From an uncultured Reyranella sp. (GTDB taxonomy: Bacteria > Pseudomonadota > Alphaproteobacteria > Reyranellales > Reyranellaceae): 64,000 nucleotides of DNA. Both the position numbers and the translations under genes were made by a program. The notes beneath the pieces are model-generated. The model saw only the letters and a list, made by a program, of their open reading frames with translations, did not search any database and was not told where the DNA came from. The stretch is from contig CALDNT010000094.1 of the NCBI GenBank assembly GCA_937915145.1, forward strand, positions 21,126-85,125, written 5' to 3'. The number at the start of each line of letters is the position of its first letter. Positions within the stretch are counted from its first letter, which is position 1. Positions 17,994 to 26,719 of this stretch are shown one piece after another.

Positions 17994-20005
17994 GCGGACC
18001 TCCGAAGGATCAGATTGTCGGCCGGGTCGAGTTCGGCTGTCCAGCCGGGAGGTACCCACGTGGTCGCGGTATAGCCTTCGATCACCGCGGGTCCGGCGAT
18101 TTTCTGGCCGGCGGCGAGCGCCTCGGCGGTGAAGCGGGCACAATCGAGCCAGGTCTCGCCGTGGAAAATCTTCGCCTGCTCGGGCGCGCGGGCGGCCAGC
18201 TTCTCGCGGTCGAGTTGGGGAATGGCGCCGATCGGCAGGGTGGCGCCGACGCGCAGCGTCACGATCTCGACCGCGCGGTCGAGCGCGGCGCCGTGCATGA
18301 ACGTGCGGTGGTGGGCATCGGCGAACAGGCCGGAGAGATAGGTTGCATCGAGGGCGCCGAGGCGATCCGGGGGAATTTCGACGCCGACCTCGAAGGCCTG
18401 GCCGACGAAGCGCATTTCCAGCGTGTGGGTGTAGTCGAGCGTGCCCGGCAGTTTCATGTCTTCGAACTGGGCGGCAAGCCTCGCGCGCATCTCGGCGAAG
18501 GTCTTGCCAGCTTCGGTGGCGGCTGCGTCGTCGAGCTTCATCTTGCGCGTGACGGCGTCGAACTTGGTGTAGTCCGAGGCAACGAGGCCATAGGCCGAGA
18601 TCACGCCGGCATTGGGCGGCACGACGATGGTCGAGATGCCGAGCTCCTCGGCGATGCGCGCGGCATGCAAGGGGCCTGCGCCACCGAACGGCACCAGCGC
18701 GTAGTCGCGGGGATCGCGGCCGCGCTCGGTCGAGACGAGCTGGATGGCGCGCACGATGTTGGCGTCGGCGAGCTGCAGCGCCGAGGACGCCGCCTGCTCG
18801 ATGCCGAGACCGAAACGGGTGGCGATCGGTTCGAAGGCGCGCCGCGCGGCGTCGCCGTCGAGGGTCATGCGGCCGCCGAGGAAAGCGCCGGGGCGGATGG
18901 TGCCGATCACGATATGGGCGTCGGTGGTGGCGGGTTCGATGCCGCCCTTGCCGTAGCAGGCCGGGCCGGGATCCGCACCGGCACTCTGGGGGCCGACTCG
19001 CAGCATGCCACCGTCGTCGACCCAGGCGATCGAGCCGCCGCCGGCGCCGACCGACACGATGTCGAGCACCGGCGTGCGGATTGGCAGGCCGTCGATCTCG
19101 CTTTCCGAGGCGAGCGAGGGGCGACCGTCCTGCACCAGACAGACGTCGGTGGAGGTGCCGCCCATGTCGAAGGTGATGAGGTCCTTGTAGCCCGAGCGGG
19201 CGGCCTGGCGCGTGGCGCCGACGACGCCGGCGGCAGGGCCGGAATAGAGTGCGGTGATGGCGCTCTGGCGCATCGCTTCGGCCGGCAGGCGGCCGCCGTT
19301 GGATTGCATCACGGTGAAGCGGCCCCTGAAGCCGGAGCCCGCGAGCTTGCTCTCGAAGCGGTGCAGGTAGCCGTCGATGACGGGCTGAACGTAGGCCGAC
19401 AGCAGGGTCGTCGAGGCGCGCTCGAATTCGCGAAACTCGCGGGCCACCTGATGGCTGCAGGTCACCAGCACATCGGGCAGCGCCTCGGCGATCAAGGTCG
19501 CCAGCCGCTTCTCGTGCACCGGATTGGCATAGGCATTGAGCAGGCAGATCGCGACCGCGCGATAGGCTCCGTTCTTCAGGGCGGGGATCAGTTCGGCGCG
19601 CACCCTGGCCTCGTCGAGCGGCGTCTCCACGGAACCGTCGGCGGCCAGGCGTTCGGTCGCTTCGAAGCAATCCTTGCGGCGCACCGGCGGCGCGGGCTTG
19701 GCATAGAAGAGATCGTAGATGTTGCGCCGGTCGTGGCGCTGCATGAACAGCAGATCGCGGAAGCCCGCAGTGGCAACGAATGCCACCGCCGCACCCTTGC
19801 GTTCGAGCACGGCGTTGGTGGCGACCGTCGAGCCGTGGCCGAGATCCTCGATGCCCGCCAGATCGATGCCCGAGGCGGTCAGCGCGGCGAAAGCGCCGAT
19901 GTCGGGACTTCCGGGCGTGCTCGGCACCTTGGTGACGACGACCCGTCCCTCTTCGACCGCAACGAGGTCGGTGAAGGTGCCGCCGACCTCGACGCCAACC
20001 CGCAT
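17990..20005 (-). CDS. hyuA: Hydantoinase / oxoprolinase family protein (HyuA)
   Basis: The ATP-binding subunit of 671 residues, of the ASKHA-like fold. The N-terminal phosphate motif is VEVGGTFTDLVAVE, followed by DLGHGSTVATNAVLERKG. The central TFDMGGTSTDVCLVQDG and the VGAGGGSIAWVD block are diagnostic. It forms one operon with hyuB through a 4-bp overlap. A second HyuA lies at 58106-60154 in a different setting. The ubiK gene ends upstream with only 4 bp between, so all three may be co-transcribed. Confidence 0.93.
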   Translation of the reverse strand: MRVGVEVGGTFTDLVAVEEGRVVVTKVPSTPGSPDIGAFAALTASGIDLAGIEDLGHGSTVATNAVLERKGAAVAFVATAGFRDLLFMQRHDRRNIYDLFYAKPAPPVRRKDCFEATERLAADGSVETPLDEARVRAELIPALKNGAYRAVAICLLNAYANPVHEKRLATLIAEALPDVLVTCSHQVAREFREFERASTTLLSAYVQPVIDGYLHRFESKLAGSGFRGRFTVMQSNGGRLPAEAMRQSAITALYSGPAAGVVGATRQAARSGYKDLITFDMGGTSTDVCLVQDGRPSLASESEIDGLPIRTPVLDIVSVGAGGGSIAWVDDGGMLRVGPQSAGADPGPACYGKGGIEPATTDAHIVIGTIRPGAFLGGRMTLDGDAARRAFEPIATRFGLGIEQAASSALQLADANIVRAIQLVSTERGRDPRDYALVPFGGAGPLHAARIAEELGISTIVVPPNAGVISAYGLVASDYTKFDAVTRKMKLDDAAATEAGKTFAEMRARLAAQFEDMKLPGTLDYTHTLEMRFVGQAFEVGVEIPPDRLGALDATYLSGLFADAHHRTFMHGAALDRAVEIVTLRVGATLPIGAIPQLDREKLAARAPEQAKIFHGETWLDCARFTAEALAAGQKIAGPAVIEGYTATTWVPPGWTAELDPADNLILRRSA

Positions 20006-20009
20006 CGGC

Positions 20010-20261
20010 CTAGCGACCGTCCAGCTTGGCCTGTAGTTCGGCGATCTGCTTCTTCAGGTCCTCGTTTTCCTCGCGGGCCTTGGCGGCCATGGCCTTTACC
20101 GCGTCGAACTCGTCGCGACGCGGAATGTCCATGCCGTCGAGGATCTTGGCGATCCGGTCGCGCACCCGGGCTTCGACCTCGTCTTTCACGCCGCTCAATG
20201 CGCCCACGGCGCCGTTGGCCACCTTGGTGAGATCGTCGATGAAGGGATTGCGGGTTTGCAT
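20010..20261 (-). CDS. ubiK: UbiK family accessory factor (BMFP domain)
   Basis: A small protein of 83 residues, former DUF526/YqiC. UbiK supports the ubiquinone biosynthesis complex and can interact with membranes. It shows an N-terminal amphipathic segment (NPFIDDLTKVANGAVGALSG), then EVEARVRDRIAKILDGMDIP, then the BMFP block DEFDAVKAMAAKAREENEDL with a C-terminal coiled coil. The ATG at 20261, preceded by AGGAGT, gives the family length. It is divergent from the enoyl-CoA hydratase gene and upstream of hyuA. Confidence 0.9.
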   Translation of the reverse strand: MQTRNPFIDDLTKVANGAVGALSGVKDEVEARVRDRIAKILDGMDIPRRDEFDAVKAMAAKAREENEDLKKQIAELQAKLDGR

Positions 20262-20330
20262 GGTGTGACTCCTGGTGCGGGGAGTATGGGCGGCTGGTAG
20301 CATCCGGCGCAAGAAGCACCGGAGGACGCC

Positions 20331-21065
20331 GTGGGTTTGGTAAAAGTCGAGTCGAGCGAAGGCATCACTACCATCACCATGACACGGGCGGACAAGCGCA
20401 ACGCCTTGTCGCAAGCCCTGTGCGACGACCTTTACGACGCCTATCGAGGCTTCGAGGCAGGCGACGACAAGGTCGCCATCCTGCAGGCCGATGGACCGGC
20501 ATTCTGCGTCGGCGCCGACCTCAAGGAGCCGCCGTCGGCGATGTGGAAGGCTGTGCCGCACGTCAGCCATGCCCTCACCAAGCCGGTGATCTGCGCCACC
20601 CAGGGCTGGGTGATCGGCGGCGCCATCTGCATGGTGATGACCTGCGACCTGATGGTATCGGCCGACACCACGAAGTTCATGTATCCCGAGGCCAAGGTCG
20701 GCGTGTTCGGCGGTCTGATGCCGGGCATCGTGTCGCGCATGCCGCACAAGGTCGCCATGGAATTGCTGCTGCTGGGCGAGGAGATTTCCGTGCAGCGCGC
20801 CTACGACGTGGGCTTCGTGAACAAGGTCGTGCCACTCGGCGAGGAGCGCAAGGAAGCGCGCCGCATGGCCAGGATCATCGCTGACTCCGCGCCGCTGGTG
20901 ATCCGCACCCTGCGCGATTTTGCCAACCAGACCCTGCCGCGCGGGCCGGCCGAGATATTCGTGCCCGAGCGTTACAAGCTGGAGCAGATCGCCACTTCGG
21001 AAGACCGCAAGGAAGGCGCCAGTGCCTTCCGCGAAAAGCGGCCGGCAAAATTCAAGGGACGTTAG
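20331..21065 (+). CDS. Enoyl-CoA hydratase/isomerase family protein
   Basis: A crotonase-fold enzyme of 244 residues. The CoA-binding segment ADKRNALSQAL and the oxyanion-hole stretches (AFCVGADLKEP and WVIGGAICMVMTCDLMVSAD) are present. The usual catalytic Glu pair is not clearly conserved around YPEAKVGVFGGLMPGI, so hydratase, isomerase or another crotonase reaction is possible. It lies 9 bp upstream of proC and probably shares its transcript. Confidence 0.9.
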   Translation: MGLVKVESSEGITTITMTRADKRNALSQALCDDLYDAYRGFEAGDDKVAILQADGPAFCVGADLKEPPSAMWKAVPHVSHALTKPVICATQGWVIGGAICMVMTCDLMVSADTTKFMYPEAKVGVFGGLMPGIVSRMPHKVAMELLLLGEEISVQRAYDVGFVNKVVPLGEERKEARRMARIIADSAPLVIRTLRDFANQTLPRGPAEIFVPERYKLEQIATSEDRKEGASAFREKRPAKFKGR

Positions 21066-21074
21066 GAGAGCCGC

Positions 21075-21884
21075 ATGGGCAAGTTGCTGCTGGTCGGTTG
21101 CGGCAAGATGGGCGGCGCCATGCTGGATGGCTGGCTGGCGCGTGGATTGGCCGTCGCCGATGTCGTCGTGGCCGAGCCGGCCGAAGCCATCCGGCCGAAC
21201 AAGCCCGGCCTGCGTGCCGTGGCGTCGTCGAGCGAGGTCGGCGAGACACCGGAAATCGTCGTGCTGGCGGTCAAGCCGCAGTCCATGGACGCCGTGCTGC
21301 CCGATCTCAAGCGCTTTGCCGACCATGGTCCCAATGGGGGATCGGTGTTCCTGTCGATCGCCGCCGGCAAGACGCTGGGCTACTTCGCGGGCCATCTCGG
21401 CAAAGGCGCCAAGGTCGTGCGTTCCATGCCCAACACGCCCGCCGCGGTGCGCCAGGGCATCACCGTTGCCACGGCCGCATCCGGCGTGTCGGCGGCCGAG
21501 AAGAAGCGCTGCCACGAACTGCTCGAGGCTGTGGGCGAGGCACTATGGGTCGACGACGAGGCACTGTTGGATCCGGTGACCGCGCTGTCGGGCAGCGGGC
21601 CGGCATATGTGTTCCTGCTGGTCGAGGCGATGGCGGCAGCCGGCACCAAGCTCGGTCTGGCGCCGGACATGGCGATGCAGCTCGCGCGCGCGACCGTTGC
21701 GGGCAGCGGTGAATTGCTCAGGCAGTCGAGCGATGCCGCCGCGCAGCTGCGCATCAACGTCACCAGCCCCGGGGGCACCACGGCGGAGGCACTGAAAGTC
21801 CTGATGGCGCCCGACGGCATTCAACCGGTATTCGACAAGGCCCTGGCGGCCGCGTCGCGCCGTTCCAGGGAACTCGCGGGATGA
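21075..21884 (+). CDS. proC: Pyrroline-5-carboxylate reductase
   Basis: Catalyses the NAD(P)H-dependent reduction of pyrroline-5-carboxylate to proline, the last step of proline synthesis. The protein has 269 residues. The Rossmann motif is LLVGCGKMGGAMLDGW, and the C-terminal signature runs through TALSGSGPAYVFLLVEAM and NVTSPGGTTAEAL. The 3' end overlaps the TetR-like gene by 4 bp. Confidence 0.96.
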   Translation: MGKLLLVGCGKMGGAMLDGWLARGLAVADVVVAEPAEAIRPNKPGLRAVASSSEVGETPEIVVLAVKPQSMDAVLPDLKRFADHGPNGGSVFLSIAAGKTLGYFAGHLGKGAKVVRSMPNTPAAVRQGITVATAASGVSAAEKKRCHELLEAVGEALWVDDEALLDPVTALSGSGPAYVFLLVEAMAAAGTKLGLAPDMAMQLARATVAGSGELLRQSSDAAAQLRINVTSPGGTTAEALKVLMAPDGIQPVFDKALAAASRRSRELAG

Positions 21885-22504
21885 AGCCGCCGAGCGAGGC
21901 GGCCCTCGACGCCTTTCTCAGCCTGGTTGCCGACAAGGGCTTTGCGGCCGTGACTCTGCGTGATGTCGCCAGCGCAGCCGGCCTTGGCCTCGCCGACCTC
22001 TATCGTCTGTATCCCGACAAGGTCGCGCTGGTCGGCGGCTTCCTGGCGCGCATCGATGGTGAGGTGCTGGGCCGCGTGCCGGCCGAGACCGACCCGGAGG
22101 AAACGGCGCGCGACCGCCTGTTCGATATCCTGATGCAGCGCTATGATGCGCTCCGCCCACACCGCCCGGCGCTTGGGGCAATCCGCCGGGCAGCGACAAG
22201 CGATCCGCTGCTGGCGCTGGCCTTGGGGCCGGCGCTGCGCCGGTCGATGGCCGCCATGCTGGAAGCCTCGGGTCTGCCGAGCGAAGGCCTGCCTGGTGCA
22301 CTGCGACAGAACGGTCTACTGGCCATCGACTATACGGTGTCGCGGGTCTTCGACCGTGACGAGACAGTCGATCTTTCCAAGACGATGGCGGCCCTGGATG
22401 GGCGTCTGAAAAGCGCCGAAAAATGGTCACAAATCGTTGATAAATATATAAAAGTTGCCGAACCGGGAACCCGGGCGGGGGGGCCGGTTTCGCCTGCTGC
22501 GTGA
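21881..22504 (+). CDS. TetR-like transcriptional regulator
   Basis: A protein of 207 residues. The N-terminal HTH reads VADKGFAAVTLRDVASAAGLGLADLYRLYPDKVALVGG, the standard TetR DNA-binding layout. The C-terminal ligand domain resembles that of COQ9/TetR-type regulators (RYDALRPHRPALGAIRRA). It is translationally coupled to proC, and the phasin promoter follows at once, so it could act on either. The target is not shown by the sequence. Confidence 0.8.
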   Translation: MKPPSEAALDAFLSLVADKGFAAVTLRDVASAAGLGLADLYRLYPDKVALVGGFLARIDGEVLGRVPAETDPEETARDRLFDILMQRYDALRPHRPALGAIRRAATSDPLLALALGPALRRSMAAMLEASGLPSEGLPGALRQNGLLAIDYTVSRVFDRDETVDLSKTMAALDGRLKSAEKWSQIVDKYIKVAEPGTRAGGPVSPAA

Positions 22505-22510
22505 ATATTT

Positions 22511-22585
22511 GGTGCAGTGCACAAAATCGTCTCTTGACTTGCTGCGCCGCATGCATAAATTAGTCTCTGTTGTGCACCGCAGCAA
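22511..22585 (+). promoter_or_regulatory. Phasin promoter with TGC/GCA-rich repeats
   Basis: TTGACT (22534-22539) and TAAATT (22556-22561) with a 16-bp spacer make a good sigma-70-type promoter. It is flanked by GGTGCAGTGCAC (22511-22522) and TGTGCACCGCAGC (22571-22583), with GCTGCGCCGCATGC between. TGC/GCA-rich repeats are the known target of PhaR, the polyhydroxybutyrate-responsive repressor of phasin genes, so PhaR control is inferred. Confidence 0.5.
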
Positions 22586-22635
22586 AACGGGCACCCGAGT
22601 ATTCACCGCGTTTCCGCCCCTTCCAGGAGAATCCC

Positions 22636-23070
22636 ATGTACGCCACAGGCGCTTTCAAGAATCCGTTTGCCGACATCGACTTCACCAAGATTGCCGGCGA
22701 TTTCAAGATGCCTGCCATGAACGTCGAATCGATGGTCGAAGCAGCACGCAAGAACTTCACCACGCTGACCACCGTCAACACCTCGGCCGTCGAGTCGATG
22801 AAGGCCATCGCGCAGCGCCAGGGCGATATGGTTCGCGCCGCGATGGAAGACCTCTCCAAGCACGGCAGCGAAGTTCTCGCCGCCGCGACCGTCGAGGAGA
22901 AGGCCGCCAAGCAGATCGACTTCGTGCAGAAGAGCTACGAGGCTGCCATTGCCAATTCCAAGGAACTGGCCGACCTCTACAGCAAGGGCCATGCCGACGC
23001 CCTGAGCGCGCTCAGCCAGCGCGTCTCGGAGCTGACCGAAGAGGTCAAGGCCGCGATCGCCAAGAAGTAA
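22636..23070 (+). CDS. Phasin family protein
   Basis: A protein of 144 residues. Phasins coat polyhydroxyalkanoate granules and set their size and number. The sequence starts MYATGAFKNPFADIDFTKIAG and is almost wholly helical and amphipathic (ESMVEAARKNFTTLTTVNTSAVESMKAIA), ending in a lysine-rich tail, typical of the Phasin_2 family. The ATG at 22636 is preceded by AGGAGA at the usual spacing. The gene has its own promoter and terminator, which fits a strongly expressed granule protein. Confidence 0.92.
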   Translation: MYATGAFKNPFADIDFTKIAGDFKMPAMNVESMVEAARKNFTTLTTVNTSAVESMKAIAQRQGDMVRAAMEDLSKHGSEVLAAATVEEKAAKQIDFVQKSYEAAIANSKELADLYSKGHADALSALSQRVSELTEEVKAAIAKK

Positions 23071-23099
23071 GCTTCGATCGGCCCCTGGCCGATTGACGG

Positions 23100-23129
23100 A
23101 AAGGGCCGCATCAGCGGCCCTTTTCTTTT
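23100..23129 (+). terminator. Rho-independent terminator of phasin gene
   Basis: AAAGGGCCGC-ATCA-GCGGCCC followed by TTTTCTTTT, 30 bp after the phasin stop. The strong stem, tetraloop and U-run mark a typical intrinsic terminator. Confidence 0.88.
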
Positions 23130-23156
23130 GCCTCCACCCGGCTAGGGTGCCGCCTC

Positions 23157-23495
23157 ATGAACGAGATTGCGTACGAAGATTTCGAGAAGGTCGACATCCG
23201 CGTCGGCACCATCGTCGAAGCCTCTGTCCTCGAGGGCGCGCGCAAGCCGGCGATTCGGCTGCTGATCGATTTCGGTGCCGAGCTGGGCACGAAAAAGTCC
23301 TCGGCGCAGATCACGGTGCATTACGCGCCCGAGGCACTGGTCGGCCGGCAGGTCGCCGCGGTGGTGAATTTCCCGCCGCGTCAGATCGGCAAGTTCATGT
23401 CGCAGGTTCTGACGCTCGGCTTTCCGGCCGACGACGGCAGCGTCGTGCTTTTCGCACCCGACAAGAAAGTCCCGAACGGCGGCCGGCTCTTTTAG
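23157..23495 (+). CDS. csaA: tRNA-binding protein CsaA
   Basis: A single-domain tRNA-binding OB-fold protein of 112 residues that acts as a dimer. CsaA has reported chaperone and secretion-related activity. The motifs DFEKVDIRVGTIVEA and KKSSAQITVHYAPEALVGRQVAAVVNFPPRQIGKF-type segments are diagnostic. The length is typical. The gene converges on ilvE with a 7-bp gap that contains a shared hairpin. Confidence 0.93.
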   Translation: MNEIAYEDFEKVDIRVGTIVEASVLEGARKPAIRLLIDFGAELGTKKSSAQITVHYAPEALVGRQVAAVVNFPPRQIGKFMSQVLTLGFPADDGSVVLFAPDKKVPNGGRLF

Positions 23496-23508
23496 GCGCC
23501 GCCTAAAA
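23490..23508. terminator. Bidirectional hairpin between csaA and ilvE
   Basis: TTTTAGGC-GCC-GCCTAAAA spans the two convergent stop codons, with T- and A-runs at either side. The short stem gives modest termination potential in both directions. Confidence 0.45.
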
Positions 23509-24597
23509 AACCTTGTGGATCCAGCCATGCGGATCGGCCGCCTGGCCGCGCTGGATGCCGACCAGGGCTGCCTTCAGCTCCTCGGTCTTGGCGCCCGAGC
23601 CGCCGTTTCCGATCCTGAATTCGCCATCCTGGCTGCGCACCGTGCCGATCGGTGTCACGACGGCGGCCGTGCCGCAGGCGAAGGCCTCCCGCAGCCGGCC
23701 GCTGGCGGCATCGGCCTTCCATTGCTGGATCGAATAGCGCTCCTCGCGAACCGAAACGCCCTTGTCCCGGGCCAGGGTGAGGAGCGACGCACGGGTGATG
23801 CCGGGCAGGATCGTGCCGCCGAGCGGCGGGGTGGACATCGAGCCGTCGTCGAAGACGAAGAAGATGTTCATGCCGCCGAGTTCCTCGATCCAGCGCCGCT
23901 CGACGGCGTCGAGGAACACGACCTGGTCGCAGCCATGCTTGGTCGCTTCCGCCTGGGCCACCAGGCTGGCGGCATAGTTGCCGCCGCACTTGGCCGCACC
24001 CGTACCGCCTGGCGCGGCGCGCGTATAGTCCGGTGACACCCAGACCGAAACCGCCGGAGCGTCCGTCTTGAAATAGGCGCCGACCGATGAGGCGATGACG
24101 ATGAACAGGTATTCCGACGATGGCTTCACGCCGAGGAACGTCTCATTCGCGAACATGAACGGCCGGATATAGAGGCTGCCGTCGCCGTCCGGAATCCAGT
24201 CGCGGTCGATGCTGACCAGTTTGTCGACGGCCTCCAGAAACACCGGCTCCGGAAGCACCGGCATGGCCAGCCGCTCGGCGGACTGCTGGAAGCGGCGGGC
24301 ATTTTCCTCCGGCCGGAACAGGGTCGCACCGCCATTGGCGGTGCGATAGGCCTTCAGCCCCTCGAAGATTTCCTGGGCGTAGTGCAGGACGGCCGCCGCC
24401 GGATCCATCGGGATCGGTCCCCGCGGCTCGATCTTGGCATCATGCCATCCTTGGGACTCATGATAGCGAACCGTCACCATATGGTCGGTGAAAACCCGGC
24501 CGAAGCCCGGATTGCGCAGCAGGGCGGCGCGTTGTTCGGCGGTGACCGGAGCGGGATGGGGGAGCTCGGCGAACTGAAGGGACTGAGTCTGGGCCAT
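23503..24597 (-). CDS. ilvE: Branched-chain amino acid aminotransferase (long type)
   Basis: A PLP-dependent class IV aminotransferase of 364 residues that interconverts Leu/Ile/Val and their keto acids. The active-site lysine lies in AAKCGGNYAASLVAQ, and the family blocks QEIFEGLKAYR and LGGMNIFFVFDDG are present. The ATG at 24597 (MAQTQSLQF) matches homologues better than one 11 codons upstream. A shorter paralogue lies at 28410-29342. The gene follows the histidine kinase gene on the same strand in reverse order, with its own start region. Confidence 0.93.
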   Translation of the reverse strand: MAQTQSLQFAELPHPAPVTAEQRAALLRNPGFGRVFTDHMVTVRYHESQGWHDAKIEPRGPIPMDPAAAVLHYAQEIFEGLKAYRTANGGATLFRPEENARRFQQSAERLAMPVLPEPVFLEAVDKLVSIDRDWIPDGDGSLYIRPFMFANETFLGVKPSSEYLFIVIASSVGAYFKTDAPAVSVWVSPDYTRAAPGGTGAAKCGGNYAASLVAQAEATKHGCDQVVFLDAVERRWIEELGGMNIFFVFDDGSMSTPPLGGTILPGITRASLLTLARDKGVSVREERYSIQQWKADAASGRLREAFACGTAAVVTPIGTVRSQDGEFRIGNGGSGAKTEELKAALVGIQRGQAADPHGWIHKVF

Positions 24598-24660
24598 TAG
24601 GTCTCTCTGAAAACTGCTCGACTGTATCACAGGCTGCGCCGGCGCAAGCCTCGAGGTGTC

Positions 24661-26016
24661 TCAAACGGGAATTCGCACGACGACGCGCAAGCCACCCAGC
24701 GGGGAGGTATCGAGGGCCACGTCGCCGCCATGGCTGCGGGCCACGTCGCGCGCAATGGTGAGGCCGAGGCCCACGCCGCCGGTGTCGGCATTGCGCGACT
24801 CGTCGAGGCGGAAGAACGCCCGGAAGACGTCCTCGCGCCGATCGGGCGGGATGCCGGGGCCGTCGTCGTCGATCGTGATCTCCACCGAGGTGCGGCCGCG
24901 CACCGCGTGGATCCGGACCCGGGTGCCGTGACGCAGCGCATTGGACACGAGATTGGTCAGGCAACGCTTGATGGCGAGCGCGCGCAGCTCGACGTTCATG
25001 TCGCCCTGGCTGCCGACCTCGACATTGGCATTGTCGCGCCGGGCACCCGCCGCCACGTCTTCGAGTATCTCCGCGAGATCGACCGGGGCGGGATCCTCGT
25101 CGCCTTCGCCGCGGGCGAACGCGAGGTAGCCCTCGATCATCCGCTCCATGTCGATCACGTCGTCGGCGAGCTCTCGGGTCTCCGGCGACTCGGGCAGCAG
25201 CGCCAGCGACAGCTTCATGCGGGTGAGCGGCGTGCGCAGATCGTGGCTCACGCCGGCCAGCATCTCGGTGCGCTGCTGGATCGAGCGGCGCAGCCGGATC
25301 CGCATCGTGTGGAACGCGGTCGCGGCATTGCGCACTTCGCGGGTGCCGCCGCTGAAGGCGAAATCGGGCACGTCGCGGCCCTTGCCGAGGGCATCGGCGG
25401 CAACGCCGAGATGCTCGATCGGCACCAGTTCGCGGCGCATGAACCAGATGGCGAGGCCGAACAGCACCAGCGCCGATCCGAGCTGGGCCAGCACATAGGC
25501 GAAGCTTGAGCCGAAGGTCAGGCGGACATGCGGCACCAGGACGTCCATGACATCACCGTCGTTGAGCTGGATCTCGATCAGCATCTGGCCGCCGCCGACG
25601 TCGTTGTTGATGTAGAACGGGCGCTTGAGGTCGGCTTCGAGCGCGCCCTGGACTTCGCGGGCGGCGATATCGAAATACTCCGGTTGCCTGAACGGCCGCA
25701 CGATACCCTTGCGGAAACTGACGAACAGCAGCAGATCCTGGGCCGAGCTGCGCAGGATCCAGGCACGATGCTCGTCGTCGGGAAAGTCGGCGCGCAGCGC
25801 GATCAGCACACGCAGGTCGCGAACCAGCAGGATCGCCAGACGATTGGTCACGTTGTCGCCGCGCTGGCTGTAGAACCACCATGCACTCAATGCCTGCAGC
25901 AGGAGCATCGGCACCACGATGATGATCAGCGCGCGGGCAAACAGCGTTTGTGGCGAATGCTGGTCGGCCCAGCGGGCGACGCGTTCGAAGAGGTCGCGGG
26001 CGGCGGCCCACCTCAT
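24661..26016 (-). CDS. Sensor histidine kinase, EnvZ type
   Basis: An inner-membrane kinase of 451 residues. Membrane segments lie around residues 28-49 and 173-193, flanking a periplasmic sensor of about 120 residues, followed by HAMP. The phosphoacceptor is His258 (AGVSHDLRTPLTRMKLSL). The N box reads NLVSNALRHG, and the G boxes are DDGPGIPPDRRED and GGVGLGLTIARDV. The ATG overlaps the stop of the response regulator gene by 4 bp, so the pair is made together and should act as cognate partners. An upstream in-frame extension is shadow sequence. Confidence 0.93.
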   Translation of the reverse strand: MRWAAARDLFERVARWADQHSPQTLFARALIIIVVPMLLLQALSAWWFYSQRGDNVTNRLAILLVRDLRVLIALRADFPDDEHRAWILRSSAQDLLLFVSFRKGIVRPFRQPEYFDIAAREVQGALEADLKRPFYINNDVGGGQMLIEIQLNDGDVMDVLVPHVRLTFGSSFAYVLAQLGSALVLFGLAIWFMRRELVPIEHLGVAADALGKGRDVPDFAFSGGTREVRNAATAFHTMRIRLRRSIQQRTEMLAGVSHDLRTPLTRMKLSLALLPESPETRELADDVIDMERMIEGYLAFARGEGDEDPAPVDLAEILEDVAAGARRDNANVEVGSQGDMNVELRALAIKRCLTNLVSNALRHGTRVRIHAVRGRTSVEITIDDDGPGIPPDRREDVFRAFFRLDESRNADTGGVGLGLTIARDVARSHGGDVALDTSPLGGLRVVVRIPV

Positions 26017-26714
26017 GCGTCGACCAGCCGGTAGCCCTGGCCACGGACCGTGCGCAGGTAGCGCGGAAACGACGGGTCGGGCTCGATCTTGCGGCGCAGG
26101 CGTGTGACCTGAACGTCGATGGCACGTTCGTTGACGCCGCTGCCGACGCTCTTGCACAGTGTGTCGCGACTCAGCACTTCGCCCATGCGGCCGGCAAAGG
26201 CGCGCAGCAACGCGACCTCGGCATCTGTCAGCGATACCCGTTTGCCCTTGTGGGTCAGTTCGCCCAGATCGGCGTCGAACTGCATCGGACCGAAGGCGAT
26301 CAGGCGCTGCGGTTCGACCTCCGGGGCGGCGCTCGGCTGCCGCCTCCGGAGAATGCTCTGAATGCGCAGAAGCAGCTCACGCGGCTCGAACGGCTTGCCG
26401 AGGTAGTCGTCGACGCCGGCCTCGAGACCGGCGATGCGGTCCTTGGCCTCGCCCATGGCCGTTAGCATCAGGATCGGCACGTTGTCGGTGCGTCGCAGCT
26501 GGGCGGCGAAGGCGAGGCCGGTTTCGCCGGGCATCATGACGTCGAGCACGATCAGGTCGAAATCGAGTGCCTCCAGGCGCTGGCGCGCTTCGGCGGCGTG
26601 GCCGGCGGCGGTGACGCGGAAGCCGTTTTTCGAAAGGAACGACTTCAGCAGTTCACGCAGCCGTGTGTCGTCGTCGACGACCAGGATGTGCGGCTTGTCG
26701 GCCGATGCGTCCAT
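26013..26714 (-). CDS. OmpR-family response regulator (PetR-like)
   Basis: A DNA-binding regulator of 233 residues. The receiver domain has Asp58 as the phosphorylation site (FDLIVLDVMMPGETG) with DDD at 14-16 and the conserved Lys in DYLGKPFEP. The C-terminal winged helix includes LTDAEVALLRAFAGR and the recognition segment NERAIDVQVTRLRRKIEP. It is followed by the cognate kinase gene and preceded by a MarR gene 5 bp away, the PetP-PetR arrangement of alphaproteobacteria. The regulon is not known here. Confidence 0.93.
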   Translation of the reverse strand: MDASADKPHILVVDDDTRLRELLKSFLSKNGFRVTAAGHAAEARQRLEALDFDLIVLDVMMPGETGLAFAAQLRRTDNVPILMLTAMGEAKDRIAGLEAGVDDYLGKPFEPRELLLRIQSILRRRQPSAAPEVEPQRLIAFGPMQFDADLGELTHKGKRVSLTDAEVALLRAFAGRMGEVLSRDTLCKSVGSGVNERAIDVQVTRLRRKIEPDPSFPRYLRTVRGQGYRLVDA

Positions 26715-26719
26715 GCCGG

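Noticed and set aside
17994-19670. Long upstream extension of the hyuB frame
   Set aside because: The extension is Arg/Ala-rich shadow sequence of hyuA. The ATG at 17993 with its 4-bp overlap is the natural start.
18161-20230. 689-codon plus-strand frame opposite hyuA
   Set aside because: Antisense shadow of hyuA and ubiK with no recognisable motifs.
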